Assembly: GCF_000699445.3 (NCBI RefSeq)
Contig: NC_067195.1
Span: 88,960,569 to 89,024,568 of the forward strand
Reading direction: 5' to 3'
Source of the DNA: Schistosoma haematobium
Lineage: Eukaryota > Platyhelminthes > Trematoda > Strigeidida > Schistosomatidae
Length of the DNA: 64,000 nt
Of the stretch, positions 43,388 to 54,109 are shown piece by piece; position 1 is the first letter of the stretch; the number at the start of each line of letters is the position of its first letter. Made by a program: the position numbers and the translations under genes. The notes under the pieces were generated by a model that ran no database searches, was not told the DNA's origin, and was given only the letters and a program-made list of their open reading frames with translations.

Positions 43388-45052
43388 GTGCTATATCCAG
43401 GCGTAGTCATCATGAATAAATGTGAATACAAAAGTAAGATGTTATCTATCCTTAGTGATGAAAGTAAATTTATGATTGATGTTGAATTTGGAGGTATCAG
43501 CAAACTAGAAAGAAGAGTAAACTCAAACCTAGAAAAATTGCTTCGCATGAATATTATTAATAAAGAGGAATTTAACTTTCTAAAACCTATGGGTTCCGAG
43601 TACCCTCATTTATATGGGCTGCCTAAAATTCACAAACCTAACGTTCCTTTACGTCCAATTCTATCAATGTGCAGATCACCTACACATAATCTGGCTAAAT
43701 GGTTAGCAAAGTTGTTGGATCCTATTCGAAGACATCTATGTAAGTATTCTCTAAAGGATTCTTTTGAACTGGTTGATCATTTAGATGATATTAATATCAA
43801 GAAAAAAACAATGTGTTCATTTGATGTAAATTCCTTGTTTACAAATGTACCTTTAAAAAAAACCATTGATATATTATGTGATTACATATCTGAAAACAAT
43901 TTTCAATCATCTGTACCTGTAAAACTTCTTAAAGATTTACTATTACTATGTACTGACAAAGTTCAGTTCATTTTTGAAGGTGAATACTTTCGTCAGATTG
44001 ATGGAGTTGCTATGGGTAGTCCGCTAGGACCATTACTAGCAGATGTGTTCATGGCACATGTTGAAAATCAGACTGATGAATTAATCGGAAACATGTCACT
44101 TTATAAGAGATATGTGGACGATATCTTAGTTGTTTGTGAGAAAAAAGAGGATATGTACGGTTTATTAAATAAACTCAACACTCTCCAAAACCATATTAGT
44201 CTCTCATGTGAAGAAGAGAAAAACGATCAGCTTCCCTTCCTAGATATACTCCTGAGTAGACGAGAAGATGGTTCAGTAAAGCGATCTATTTTTAGAAAAC
44301 CAACGTGGACAGGTCAATATCTTAGTTATTATAGTTATTGCCCTGTGCAATATAAACGTGGTTTGATAAGGTGTCTTTTCAACAGACTCGACCGTATTTG
44401 TACCAATGACGCCATTGATGATGATGTAAAGTTGTTAAATAAAACGTTAATAGAAAATGGCTATCCTCTGAAATTCATAAATAGATGGAAAGTCCATGGT
44501 TCAGCGAGACCTACTGTAGCCTCGGTAGAGAAAAAGCCTGTCTACATCACCTTACCATTCAGAGGTGATTCAAATAGCCTTTTACTCAAACAACGACTTA
44601 AATCAGTCATCAATAAAACCTATTGCGCAGCAAAGGTCATCATCAAAGAAAGAACAAGGTGCATGCTTCATTCAAAACCTAAAGTACATGGAAACGATTG
44701 CGTCACATCCCACTGTGTTTACCAATTTAAATGTGTGTGTGGTCACACATACATACGGAGGAGTAATCGTGATCTCAACATTAGGGTGAGTGAACATGTA
44801 CCCAAATGGCTTCAGAATCAAATACAATCAAGTGACCCAATAAGAGCAGAGGATAAACATCCATCATCCTCTATTGCTAAACATATAATTGAAACAGGTC
44901 ACAAGATTGATCTAAATTCAGCTTTTGTAGTGCTGTATAAAAGTGTAAAAGGGCGTATACTAAGGTTCATTGAAGCCTTAGCCATACGAAAATTTAAACC
45001 CCCTTTATGTGTTCAAAAACAGTTTGTTCTTACCTTAAACCTACCCTGGTAA
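43388..45052 (+). CDS. Penelope-like reverse transcriptase/GIY-YIG endonuclease
   Basis: 554 codons, uninterrupted. RT motifs: YGLPKIHKP (residues 76-84), SFDVNSLFTNVP (144-155), GVAMGSPLGPLLADVFM (206-222) and catalytic RYVDDILVV (241-249). Then comes a Cys/His-rich C-terminal region of GIY-YIG type (CVYQFKCVCGHTYIRRSNRD, followed by RVSEHVPKWL). The usual YIG Gly is Arg (YIR) in both arms, so endonuclease activity is questionable. The first five residues (MLYPG) come from junction sequence: the true N-terminus with KPDKG is missing, so the frame is 5'-truncated although open. Penelope elements use the nuclease to open target DNA and the RT to copy their RNA there. Confidence 0.85.
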   Translation: MLYPGVVIMNKCEYKSKMLSILSDESKFMIDVEFGGISKLERRVNSNLEKLLRMNIINKEEFNFLKPMGSEYPHLYGLPKIHKPNVPLRPILSMCRSPTHNLAKWLAKLLDPIRRHLCKYSLKDSFELVDHLDDINIKKKTMCSFDVNSLFTNVPLKKTIDILCDYISENNFQSSVPVKLLKDLLLLCTDKVQFIFEGEYFRQIDGVAMGSPLGPLLADVFMAHVENQTDELIGNMSLYKRYVDDILVVCEKKEDMYGLLNKLNTLQNHISLSCEEEKNDQLPFLDILLSRREDGSVKRSIFRKPTWTGQYLSYYSYCPVQYKRGLIRCLFNRLDRICTNDAIDDDVKLLNKTLIENGYPLKFINRWKVHGSARPTVASVEKKPVYITLPFRGDSNSLLLKQRLKSVINKTYCAAKVIIKERTRCMLHSKPKVHGNDCVTSHCVYQFKCVCGHTYIRRSNRDLNIRVSEHVPKWLQNQIQSSDPIRAEDKHPSSSIAKHIIETGHKIDLNSAFVVLYKSVKGRILRFIEALAIRKFKPPLCVQKQFVLTLNLPW

Positions 45053-45125
45053 TATTGACTTATTATCCAGAGTGATTAGGTTTCAAATTGTGTTCACATT
45101 ATTATTATTATTACTCTTATTATTG
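43398..45125 (+). mobile_element. Penelope-like element, right inverted arm
   Basis: Inverted partner of the left arm, separated from it by a 127-bp spacer (43271-43397). It ends in the (ATT)n run at 45098-45125, whereas the left copy continues ~150 bp further. Head-to-head truncated copies are a known integration outcome of Penelope elements. Confidence 0.85.
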
Positions 45126-46039
45126 ATACTTTCTTGTCTATTTTTAATGAATATATATTACATCAGAAAATCTATGGGGGGGGGATAACTCCCTTCACGC
45201 AAAATATACTATGCATTTATTCAAATTTCTTATTTATGTATCATTCTTTAATATACCAAATCAGATATATATTCCATGCTAGATCAATTCACATTCTATT
45301 TAGCATAGAAATGATTACATAAAATGTATTTCATTAATCCCATTCCTGTTATTCACTGTTCTTTCTATACAACAAACATGTGTTACTATGATGATGATTA
45401 TTATTATTCTTATTCGTTATTATATAATGAATGGTTAGTTCTTCTAAATAATCATTGAATAGGAATCAATGAAATAGAATGAATATTATTCAATTCGATT
45501 GAATCACACCTAGAACACAATGAACGTTTGTTTGTTTGTTTATTGTGTTTTTTACCACTAGTCATTGTTCACAACAACTAATTGTTCATCTAATGGTTGA
45601 TACAATGTTCGTTTCTGTATGTTACAATTCTATCCCTTTGATTTCTCTTCAGTAATAAGAAGAAGTATGTTCATCATGCATAGGAAACTATAATTAAAGG
45701 GTTAATGATAATAATATTTACATTCTATTTTGAATGATTATTAAAGGGATAAAAATAACAAAAAAATTGTATGCTTAATTATAATGTAACTGTTTTACAT
45801 ATCCACCTTAGATCGATTAGCGTTAGAATACTATTACCTTATTATTATCATTATTATTACTAATACTATTACTATTATTATTACTAATACTACTATTATT
45901 ACTATCGATATAAGTAGGAGTTTTATAGAAAACCGATTTGAAAGGCTTTCATTAAACCATTTTCAGATGAACAATGTTAAAATTAATGAGTTTCCTATAC
46001 TAAACCCTTAGTTATTAAATTGTTTATTTACATTAAGAA
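45126..46039. other. AT-rich, with (ATT)n microsatellite
   Basis: An imperfect (ATT/ACT)n run at about 45838-45905 and an eight-G run near 45175. No gene or matched repeat. Confidence 0.45.
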
Positions 46040-46261
46040 AGTTGATGAGATTGAATGGGTCCACTTAACAAATTAGAACTAAATCAGGATTATAAATCAA
46101 TGTGAAGAATTACAATTAATGATTAGAGTTAGGTTGTTCATCACGAATTGACATTAGCTAAAAATGCCAAGATACTATTTAGTCAAATGAATGAATGAAT
46201 GAATTACTTATCAAAATCTAAAATCTGCTATCTTATATCTGATTGATTTGTCTATACATTA
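46040..46261 (-). mobile_element. MITE family M, partial
   Basis: Minus M body (gacattagctaaaaatgcca on plus) up to a mutated terminus (gtctatacattatgatc), where an RTE begins. The opposite end is missing. Confidence 0.65.
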
Positions 46262-46675
46262 TGATCATCCAGAAGATACAAGTGTTTAATAACAGTTGTC
46301 TACACAAAGTACTTCGGATTCGTTGGCCGGACACTGTTAGCAACAACCTACTATGGGAGAGAACAAACCAGATCCCAGCAGACGAAGAAATCAGGAAGAA
46401 GCATTGGAAGTGGATAGGACACACATTAAGGAAAGCACTCAACTGCGTCACAAGACAACCCCTCACATGGAATCCTCAAGGCTAAACAAAGGAAAAGAGG
46501 AAGACCAAAGAACACATTACGTCGGGAAATGGAGATAGACATGAGAAGAATGAACAAGAATTGGATGGAACTAGAAAAGAAGACCCAGTACAGAGTGGGT
46601 TGTCGAATGCTGATCGGCGGCCTATGCTCCATTAGGAGTAACAGGCGTAATTAAGTAAGTAAGTAAGTAAAGTTT
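46262..46675 (+). mobile_element. RTE 3' fragment
   Basis: Plus RTE C-terminal part starting in the [20 protein letters not shown] region, then [28 protein letters not shown], a frameshift near 46480, and the AAGT tail (46648-46670). Confidence 0.85.
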
Positions 46676-47188
46676 ATCAACTGAGCTCTACTCACTATAT
46701 TCCTATGAATGTTTGTTCACTCGTTTCTGGCCGTTTGAACAGTTGTCACATACAGTGTTTTAGAATGTTCTTTTACATAAGGTACAATATCCAGTATATT
46801 GAATTTATTTACACCTTTGCCATACTATACGAAAATGTCTTCAATATAACTTCTAACCAAACTCTTTCATGTAAGTAATTTAAACCCATTATGTAATTAC
46901 AGTTTTTGAATATCACAGGTTGTAAGTAGCTGATGAGAACTGAAAGAAATAGGATGACATCATGCTATTTTGTTAGAATTTTTTTGTTTCTTGCTCTTTA
47001 CAAAATGGTAAAGGGAACTTTCTGTATTAATAATTCAACTTGATAAATGAAGATAATTTTCCAGGTCTCTTGATGTTGTTTTCTAAAGTACCGAAGTACC
47101 TGAAGATCAATTGAATTTTTTAATCATGTTGTTTGGTATCTTTTATAATTTTGGAATAAAACATTTGCACTATAATAAATATGTTTAA
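46676..47188. other. No feature recognised
   Basis: AT-rich DNA between an RTE and a W element. Confidence 0.4.
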
Positions 47189-47432
47189 GGTGTTTGCTAC
47201 TGATATCGACAGATATCAGTAGTATGTATCATCAATCGGAAGATTGAAGATAAGAGAATGTGAACAGAAAATAATTAGTGTGGAAATGTAAGAACAATGA
47301 AATCTAAGATGATTGATTGATATTTTACAAATAAAGAGTTTGCTATATGATTCTTAGATATTTTACTATGAGATTTTGTAATTTTGTACACAAATTCATT
47401 TGATCATCCTTCTCTATGCTCTTGTTCACTAC
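47189..47432 (+). mobile_element. W element, copy 4
   Basis: Near full-length plus copy: tgctactgatatcgacagat at the left and ctcttgttcactac at the right. The left GTAGTG is mutated and no TSD is visible. Confidence 0.65.
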
Positions 47433-47662
47433 ATGTTGATTACGAATAGTTCGGAATTATAGAAGTATTCTATTTTTCATTGTTTTGTTTTATCAAATTC
47501 TTATTTGATCGAAGTAACAAGTAAAATAGTGTGACTATAAAGGCTGGATTTATAATTAGGAGGTAATAAAGAACAATGTAGATTTATGTTAATGTTTTGA
47601 TCTGTCTCAGTCTATGAACTTTGTCTTCTAGTTCTTTTTTTCCCGTAAAATGTTTGAACTTA

Positions 47663-47835
47663 GTCAGTCAGTCAGTCAGTCAGTCAGTCAGTAACAACGT
47701 AGAACTTCGTACGTACGTACATCAGTTCGAATTGCCACACCACATTAGCACAGAGATGCAGTGGTCGATTCAAATCCCGTAGTAGTAGAGGTAATACGAG
47801 TATAAGCAGTAATCGGGAAGATTAGTGTTTGGAGA
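47663..47835 (-). repeat. Repeat family C, (CAGT)n-ended
   Basis: Seven or more GTCA units (47663-47692), then the C body shared with 7205-7640 (tgccacaccacattagcaca). Cut off shortly before the RTE at 47855. Confidence 0.6.
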
Positions 47836-47854
47836 TGTTACTTAAAGAGTATAA

Positions 47855-49330
47855 TACTTACTTACTTACTTACTTACTTACGCCTGTTACTCCTCGTGAA
47901 GGAGCATAGGCCACTCACCAGCATTCTCCATCCAACCCTGTCCTGGGCAATCCTTTCTAGCTCCGTCCAGTTGTAATTCATCCTTTTCATATCTGCTTCT
48001 ATAATCCGACGCAATGTGTTCTTTGGCCTTCCTCTTTTTCGCCTCCCTTCAGGGTTCCAAGTTAGGGCTTGCCTCGTGATGCAGTTTGACGGTTTGCGTA
48101 ATGTATGTCCTATCCATTTCCATCGTCTTTTCCTAATTTCTTCTTCAGCTGGAAGTTGGTTTGTTCTCTCCCACAGAAGGCTATTGCTGATGGTATCCGG
48201 CCAGTGGATGTTGAGTATCTTGCGTAGGCAGCTATTTATAAATACTTGTACCTTCTTGATGGTGGTTGTTGTAGTTCTCCAAGTTTCAGCTCCATACAGT
48301 AGAACTGCCTTGACGTTCGTATTGAAGATTCTCACTTTGATATTGGTTGAAAGTTGTTTTGAGTTCCATATGTTCTTCAATTGTAGGAATGCGACCCTTG
48401 CTTTGCCAATCCTCGCCTTTACGTCTGCATCTGAACCTCCTTGTTCATCGATGATACTTCCTAGGTATGTGAAGGATTCTACATCTTCCAGAGTTTCGCC
48501 ATCAAGAGTGATTTGATTGCTGTTCTGCGTGTTGAATTTGAGGATCTTGGTTTTCCCTTTGTGTATGCTGAGGCCTACTGATGCAGAGACTGCTGCTACA
48601 CTGGCTGTCTTCATCTGCATCTGTTCGTGTGTACGTGATAGGAGGGCTAGGTCGTCTGCGAAGTCCAAATCGTCTAATTGATTCTGAGTTGTCCATTGTA
48701 TGCCGTGTTTTCCTTCAGATATTGAGGTCTTCATAATCCAGTCGACCACCAGAAGAAAGAGGAAGGGAGAGAGTAAACAGCCTTGTCTGACTCCAGTCCT
48801 TACTTGGAATGCATCTGTCAGCTGTCCTCCATGCACTACTTTGCACTGTAGTCCGTCGTATGAGTTCCGGATACTGTTGACAATCTTCTCAGGAACTCCG
48901 TAGTGTCGAAGAAGTTTCCATAATGTCCTCCTATCTACACTGTCGAATGCCTTTTCATAATCAATGAAGTTGATGTATAGTGATGAGTTCCACTCCACTG
49001 ATTGTTCGACGATGGTCCGTAGTGTTGCAATTTGGTCTGTGCACGATCGATCCTTACGGAATCCAGCTTGTTGATCTCGAAGTTGGGCGTCTACTGCATC
49101 CTTCATCCGGTTCAGCAACACTCTATTGAAGACTTTCCCTGGTATTGACAGTAGTGTAATACCTCTGTAGTTTTCTTATTTGCTCAGATCTCCTTTCTTT
49201 GGAATCTTGATGAGGTGTCCTTCTTTCCATTTCATCGTCACTTGATTCACCTTTCAAATCTTCTTAAATAGAAGATGAAACATGTTTATAGTTACTTCAA
49301 TGTTTGACTTCAACATTTCCATTCACTTGA
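47855..49330 (-). mobile_element. RTE (SR2-like), best-preserved copy
   Basis: Minus element from upstream of the RT core to an (AAGT)n tail at 47855-47880. The coding frame is open over its last 415 codons, and upstream RT sequence (near 49130-49330) is present but frameshifted. The endonuclease half is missing, so it is a 5'-truncated insertion. Confidence 0.9.
47874..49121 (-). CDS. RTE reverse transcriptase, C-terminal 415 residues
   Basis: RT motifs in order: [16 protein letters not shown] (20-35), [11 protein letters not shown] with the first catalytic Asp (54-64), [20 protein letters not shown] (110-129), FADD catalytic box (154-157), [20 protein letters not shown], then the C-terminal domain with [22 protein letters not shown], a basic [13 protein letters not shown] and a final NRRK. 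The start Met is internal to the full protein. In an intact element it would copy element RNA at a nicked target. The other half is absent, so this copy cannot move by itself. Confidence 0.85.
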   Translation of the reverse strand: MLLNRMKDAVDAQLRDQQAGFRKDRSCTDQIATLRTIVEQSVEWNSSLYINFIDYEKAFDSVDRRTLWKLLRHYGVPEKIVNSIRNSYDGLQCKVVHGGQLTDAFQVRTGVRQGCLLSPFLFLLVVDWIMKTSISEGKHGIQWTTQNQLDDLDFADDLALLSRTHEQMQMKTASVAAVSASVGLSIHKGKTKILKFNTQNSNQITLDGETLEDVESFTYLGSIIDEQGGSDADVKARIGKARVAFLQLKNIWNSKQLSTNIKVRIFNTNVKAVLLYGAETWRTTTTTIKKVQVFINSCLRKILNIHWPDTISNSLLWERTNQLPAEEEIRKRRWKWIGHTLRKPSNCITRQALTWNPEGRRKRGRPKNTLRRIIEADMKRMNYNWTELERIAQDRVGWRMLVSGLCSFTRSNRRK

Positions 49331-49675
49331 ACTTATTACCAATACTGATAATCAATCAATTGGTTAGTATAGCACTTTTATCAGATTGATACACACATAC
49401 ACACACGCACACACATACACGCACATATATAAAATCGATTTCATTTTTTACACTTTTCTTTATAAAAAGTAACTAAGATTTAATTGGATATCATTTGTAA
49501 TGTAAATTCCATAAAGTATGGTTCATTTTTATTGTGTTCTAGTTGATTGATCATTGTTTCATTGTGGTTTGTATTGTATTTCTCTATAAGAGAATTGAGT
49601 TCACTGATTTAAAAGAAGAAACAAACAACAAGAACTCCATATTCATTTGATGATGAAGAACCATCGGTTGCTATC
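49331..49675. other. No feature recognised
   Basis: AT-rich, with a short (CA)n run near 49390-49425. Confidence 0.4.
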
Positions 49676-49800
49676 ATCTCGCGGTCCCCAACCAGGTAGT
49701 CAACACCTACCAACATGACTCAGTCTAATTGTCAGTGACTTCATGGACTTGTGCCATGTTTTGGTTTGGCCGCCCCTAGCTTTCTTCCAACTTAGGCTGA
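49676..49800 (-). repeat. Repeat family C fragment
   Basis: Matches the right part of 7205-7640 (gtgacttcatggact, ttttggtttggccgccccta). Confidence 0.55.
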
Positions 49801-50137
49801 TTATTGATTTCAAAGAGCATTTTTTAAAATTGATATGACACCTTTAAAGTAAAAAACAAACCATCTTTTGTGATCTTAATTCATTTGAGAAAGATACAAA
49901 AAGAGATCTACTTGTAGTGAACGAGAACACAAGTAAGGACTATCAAATGTATTTGAACATCAAAATAACATAACACCTTAGCAAACTATGTGAGAACGAT
50001 ACAGTGAATGCTTCATTTGTAAACTATCAAAAATGAAGAATATTTGAGCGAAAAGTTGTTTTCAATCACTTCATCATCAGGCTCTATACAGTTATAAGTC
50101 CATAATTACAAAGGCCAAAAAATTAAGGCATGTATTC

Positions 50138-50446
50138 ATGAATTTGACAATGTTATGTGTTAAAAAATGGTGCACGTTTGCATGGTTGGGAAAAGGAGTC
50201 ACTAAATCAATCAACAGTACTATCCTTTCTCACATGGTAGATAGTGAACATTATATCAAAATAGAGGAAGCTTTCTCTGTTTTATATCAAATTCTAAAAT
50301 ATCTACCTCTAGGAGTTAGATTACGACAGCTTTACATAGCCGAAATCATCTGGATCAACTCCAGAAGACCAAATTTATGTATCCAGAAAAAATATATCGA
50401 GCCACTTTGTTCATCTTGGCCTACGACTGGATCACTGAATACCTAG
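50138..50446 (+). pseudogene. Penelope-like ORF, C-terminal remnant
   Basis: The frame resembles the end of the 554-residue ORF: SEHYIKIEEAFSVLYQ corresponds to NSAFVVLYK, and INSRRPNLCIQKKYIEPL to IRKFKPPLCVQKQFV. RT and GIY-YIG core are absent. It belongs to a family distinct from the 41-45 kb pair. Confidence 0.55.
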
Positions 50447-50734
50447 ACTGAATATTATAAACCTCTTACCCCTTCCTTTATTTTTTATTTATTTAATTTT
50501 CTTTTTCTTTATTATCATTATTTTTTATTGTCTCTATCCTAATCTTCAAATCCATCATTCCCAATTCGTTTATCTTAATTACCTTGATAACACCCCCCTC
50601 ATTATTACATATTATATTCACACAACAATCTTATAATGCTATAATACTATCCTCCACTTATTGTGACTGAACACTTTACATGCCTTATTTTCGGCCTTTG
50701 TAAAATACTATAATTACGGACTTATAACTGTAGA

Positions 50735-50960
50735 CAATGATGGATAGTGGCTAGCAGTGGAATCCGCGACGCGCGTTTCGTCCCATTTGGGACTCGTCAG
50801 CTGGATATACGTGCATCTCAGAGAGTTGATGTTCACTCTGGTACTCGAATCCAGTACTATCCACCATTGGTTACAGAGCTTGCGAATTAAAGGAATATCG
50901 AGGCATACGCACAGTATGCACCTCAATGGGAAGATACAAGCCAAACAATACCAAATGAAT
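50735..50960 (-). mobile_element. Sm-alpha-type SINE, intact hammerhead core, 13-bp TSD
   Basis: Flanked by TTATAACTGTAGA at 50722-50734 and 50961-50973. The hammerhead at 50761-50808 (minus) has CTGACGA, stem II GTCC/GGAC, GAAA, and the cleavage triplet GTC; stem III is only ~4 bp without a loop, and the first two pairs of stem I are mismatched (GC instead of CT). The 3' block (50880-50960) is inverted relative to the 1186-1510 copy, suggesting twin priming. Confidence 0.8.
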
Positions 50961-51239
50961 TTATAACTGTAGAGCCTGATGATGAAGTGATTGAAAACAA
51001 TTGTTCGCTCAAATATTCTTCATTTTTGAATATACTCTATGGAGATTTTTAAACTGTAACATATCAATCAATCATCTCAGACTTTATTTTACATGCATTT
51101 CCATGCCAATCATTTACTGTTCTCGTTAACTTTTTTTTGATCTCCTTAATATTCTGCCGCTAGACATACCACTTCCAGTTGATAATACATGCTACTTATA
51201 ACTGTTGATGTCAGTAGCACGCACTACATACTTAGTAAT

Positions 51240-51690
51240 TTCAAGAAATTTCACTGGTTGAAATTATGAGTCAATTGAAGCTAGACCATCACGGAAAACC
51301 TGAAAGCACTGGACGGCCGTCTCATCCTAGTGTGTGACTCTTCAGAAGTGTGCACCCACGACCCCGCACCCCGCGAGATTCGAACCTAGGAATTATCAAT
51401 CTCACTCCAGGCGCTTAACCAACTAGACCACTGAGCCGGCATCCAACAGTGTTAATGTCTAACTTCAACCAATCCACGAAGTTGCGCCACCGTATACCAT
51501 TGTCTTCAGTGAATTGATTTTTCACAACAGACCTGATTGAACTCCACTGGTAACGGCTTCTCATTAGAACTTCAGGAGAATCTCTTGAAACAGCCGTCCA
51601 GTGCTTTCAGGTTTTCCATAGTGGTCTAGTTTCAATTAACTCATGATTTCAACCGGTGAAATTTCTAAAAATCTCCACAAAACCCATTCT
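51240..51690 (-). mobile_element. SINE family S
   Basis: Near full-length minus copy with gattcgaacctagga B-box region on plus. The hammerhead is degraded (stem II mutated). Its 5' body is followed by a second 3' end in the same orientation (51595-51690). Confidence 0.7.
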
Positions 51691-52089
51691 GATAATTTCA
51701 AAAATGCAATTATTGAAGTTATAATAGGTTTCTATGAATAAAATTTGTGCCTCATCTGAATTGATCTACAATAAATGATGATTAAACTATGACAATAGTG
51801 TAACAGTTATGTAAATACAATGGTTACTATCAATACATTGAATAAATTAAATATTGACTGAAACATCACCATTACTATCATTAGATCAGGTATCAAATAC
51901 AGACAGTTTAATTTTCTCACCAAATGGGTCATATTAAGACAATTTTGAGTAGAGTTTTTTCTATCGTTTTTTTCTTCTTTTTTAATGAATATGATAAATG
52001 ATGATCATCATTTTAGCTAAGTGTCATCTATATTTTCTTTATAATAAATCAATATCTAATTGATTATTATTAATAGAGTAGTTCAGTAT
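51691..52089. other. No feature recognised
   Basis: AT-rich DNA with no gene or matched repeat. Confidence 0.4.
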
Positions 52090-52178
52090 TATGTCCCGAC
52101 AAGAATAATGAATGAGAATTTTTAGGATCCATTTATGGACAAATATTAAACGTATATTTATATCGTATAATTGTTATG
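52090..52178 (-). repeat. LTR-like repeat fragment
   Basis: Minus match to 60190-60300 (aacaattatacgata, tccataaatggatcctaaaa), ending in a cgggacataat edge. Confidence 0.35.
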
Positions 52179-52214
52179 TAACTAAACTATTCATATTCAG
52201 GTCGCTCTTATTAT

Positions 52215-53540
52215 GTTTTATTTATTTGAACACATAAATATTGGTACAAGAGAACGCCAATATATATACGCCACACAAAACAATGAGAATTCGAAGAGAA
52301 AGAAAAGAAACAGTAAGGAGCGTGAAAAAAAGAGAACAATAACGAAGAGGTTGGTGTAAGGTAGTGTAGTAATAATAATAGTAATAATGAGGGAACGAAA
52401 AGGTACAATCAGAAGAAATCTTTCAGTTAAGGAAGACACAACCACTTTTTATGAAGAAAGTAAAAGAAGGTTGCAGCAAGATCACCAATGGCTTCTATTC
52501 TGAGCCATATCTGATAACTCCTCTAGCCACTATGTAGCACCATCTCTCAGACCCCAACCAGGGAGTCGTGAAGGACCGACAGAAGCACGTCCTATACAGC
52601 GTTCTTTTATACCACGACACCATGTCATACACTAACCACCTCTCTGCTTCTTCAAACCAGTCCCAGAGTCGGCAAGTAATGCACGACGTGGGATTCTCTG
52701 GGACGACATTCGTGGAACATGCCCAAGCCACCGAAGTCGGTGTTTCAAGATGGTGACACCAATTGAATTATCATCTCTGTGCCCGAACACATGATGCCGA
52801 ACCTCTGCATTACTGACATGGTGTTGCCACTGAATGTCAGCAATCCTTCGGAGACAGTGATGATCGAACACAGAGAGTTGTCTAACGTCCTCAACTCGGA
52901 GAGGCCAGGTTTCACAAGCATAGAGCAAAGCTGCTCTCACCGACGCGTTGTACATCCGACCTTTCACAGCCAGACTAACATCATGAAGGCGCCAAAGGTG
53001 GCCCAGATTGGCATAAACCGCTCTGGCTTTCAATATACGTGCATTGACCTCATCACTCACGCCACCACCAGCACTTATGCAGCTACCCAGATACACGAAC
53101 TTCTCGATTACGTCTATCTGCTCACCATCCAGGGTGAGTACAGGATTAGAATCCTGCCAGTCTTGTAGAAGTACTTTGCACTTCGAAGGTGCAAAGCACA
53201 TACCATACCTACGGACACTGATTACCAACCGATTAAGTGCGGATTGCATGTCTTGGGCATTATCGTACAGTAAGACAATATCATCCGCATACTCAGGGTC
53301 GAGAAGTCTTTCTCCAGGCAACAGAACCACACCACCATCACTTACATCCATCAGAGCTGTTTCCAGAATGTCATCGATGGCAAAGTTGAAGAGGAATGGT
53401 GAGATTGGGCAACCCTGTGTAATCCCACTGCTGGAATGTAACAATGGAGAAAGGTGGTTGTATGCCCTCACTCTGCCTGAGGTGTTTGTGTATAGGGCTT
53501 TTAGGATGTTAATAAACTTCTCAGACACACCCTTCTTCAA
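52215..53540 (-). mobile_element. Second LINE family (RTE/CR1-type RT), 5'-truncated
   Basis: Minus copy comprising the RT ORF, a ~400-bp 3' UTR and an (AAAT)n tail (TTTATTTATTTGAACACATA on plus at the left edge). Clearly different from the SR2-like elements in protein and tail. A name such as SR3 or a Perere type is possible but not verifiable here. Confidence 0.8.
52632..53540 (-). CDS. Non-LTR reverse transcriptase, C-terminal 302 residues
   Basis: RT motifs SSGITQGCPISPFLFNFAID (37-56) and catalytic YADD (84-87) with flanking DPEYADDIVLLYDNAQ, then PSKCKVLLQDW, TLDGEQIDVIEKFVYLGSCI and a C-terminal domain with LLYACETWPLRVEDVRQLSV and LRWLGHVPRM. The upstream catalytic Asp motif and the endonuclease are missing. 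The C-terminus is shifted into another frame near 52640 (the frame at 52495-52731 continues part of it), so the protein is incomplete at both ends. Confidence 0.8.
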   Translation of the reverse strand: MKKGVSEKFINILKALYTNTSGRVRAYNHLSPLLHSSSGITQGCPISPFLFNFAIDDILETALMDVSDGGVVLLPGERLLDPEYADDIVLLYDNAQDMQSALNRLVISVRRYGMCFAPSKCKVLLQDWQDSNPVLTLDGEQIDVIEKFVYLGSCISAGGGVSDEVNARILKARAVYANLGHLWRLHDVSLAVKGRMYNASVRAALLYACETWPLRVEDVRQLSVFDHHCLRRIADIQWQHHVSNAEVRHHVFGHRDDNSIGVTILKHRLRWLGHVPRMSSQRIPRRALLADSGTGLKKQRGG

Positions 53541-53870
53541 TAGACAGTTTTATTTCAACCTATGAACTATTATTATACGACTAACCATTCTTGAGTTATG
53601 CCCAGTATATTAATTACTACCTCCCTCATTCACAGCCACATCTGGTTAATTCTTATACAAATGTTATTTCATATTTTATTGGTACCTTGTGGTCGGTTTG
53701 TTTGGTAATATAAACTCGGTATGTTTGGAATATAATGAATCATATTGCAGAGGCTGAGATTGGTGTTCTGGGCTGAACTGGATGGGCTAGGCGGAAATCA
53801 GGACCAATCAGAACTCCTTGGTCCGATCGATAAGTCACTGTTCTCTAATCGGCGGTCACAAGTTATAACA
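53541..53870 (-). repeat. Putative LTR or LTR fragment
   Basis: On minus begins TGTTATAACTTGTGACCGCC, similar in its ends to other LTR starts here, and contains gattggtcctgattt and a ttgaaataaaact signal near its other end. It abuts the LINE at 53540. No second LTR or TSD was seen, so a solo or truncated LTR is inferred. Confidence 0.35.
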
Positions 53871-54109
53871 TTTATTCATTTTCAATACTCATTAGCATGA
53901 ATTAGTATGTCAGTAATATGCATATTTTTTTCTGGGAAATTAAACAATAACCAATTTTATATGAAAACTGAATAACTTTTAAAGACAATTACAATTTGTA
54001 ATTACATGTGCCTAAATTATAGCCTTTGACAACGTTCTATGAACGTTCTATAAACCTTAACCTTAACTTATAAAAAAGAATTTTGGTGAATTTTTAATTC
54101 TTATGATAT

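Larger units (their letters stand above)
50031..51052 (+). mobile_element. Penelope-like fragment with inverted flanks, nested in W
   Basis: The C-terminal coding end of a Penelope-like ORF (50138-50446) lies between inverted copies of a ~90-bp flank: 50031-50120 (gagcgaaaagttgttttcaa…) and 50690-51033 (…ttgaaaacaattgttcgctc), the latter split by a SINE. Inverted flanks around truncated copies are typical of Penelope elements. Confidence 0.6.
49916..51237 (-). mobile_element. W element split by a Penelope-derived insertion
   Basis: The piece 49916-50030 starts with GTAGTGAACGAGAAC (the W right end on minus). The piece 51053-51237 ends ...gcacgcactac (the W left end). Both match consecutive parts of W4 at 47189-47432, so the 1.02 kb between them was inserted into one W copy. 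Confidence 0.65.

Noticed and set aside
41399..45125. Assembly artefact as sole explanation of the Penelope palindrome
   Set aside because: Unequal ends, a unique 127-bp spacer and silent differences suggest two real copies, although the homopolymer frameshifts could still be sequencing errors.
47663..47692. CRISPR-like short repeats
   Set aside because: A simple (GTCA)n tail of a retroelement; no spacers. The organism is eukaryotic.
48016..48516. 166-codon plus frame
   Set aside because: Antisense shadow of the RTE reverse transcriptase at 47874-49121.
53044..53565. 173-codon plus frame (and 129 codons at 52779-53168)
   Set aside because: Antisense shadows of the LINE reverse transcriptase at 52632-53540.
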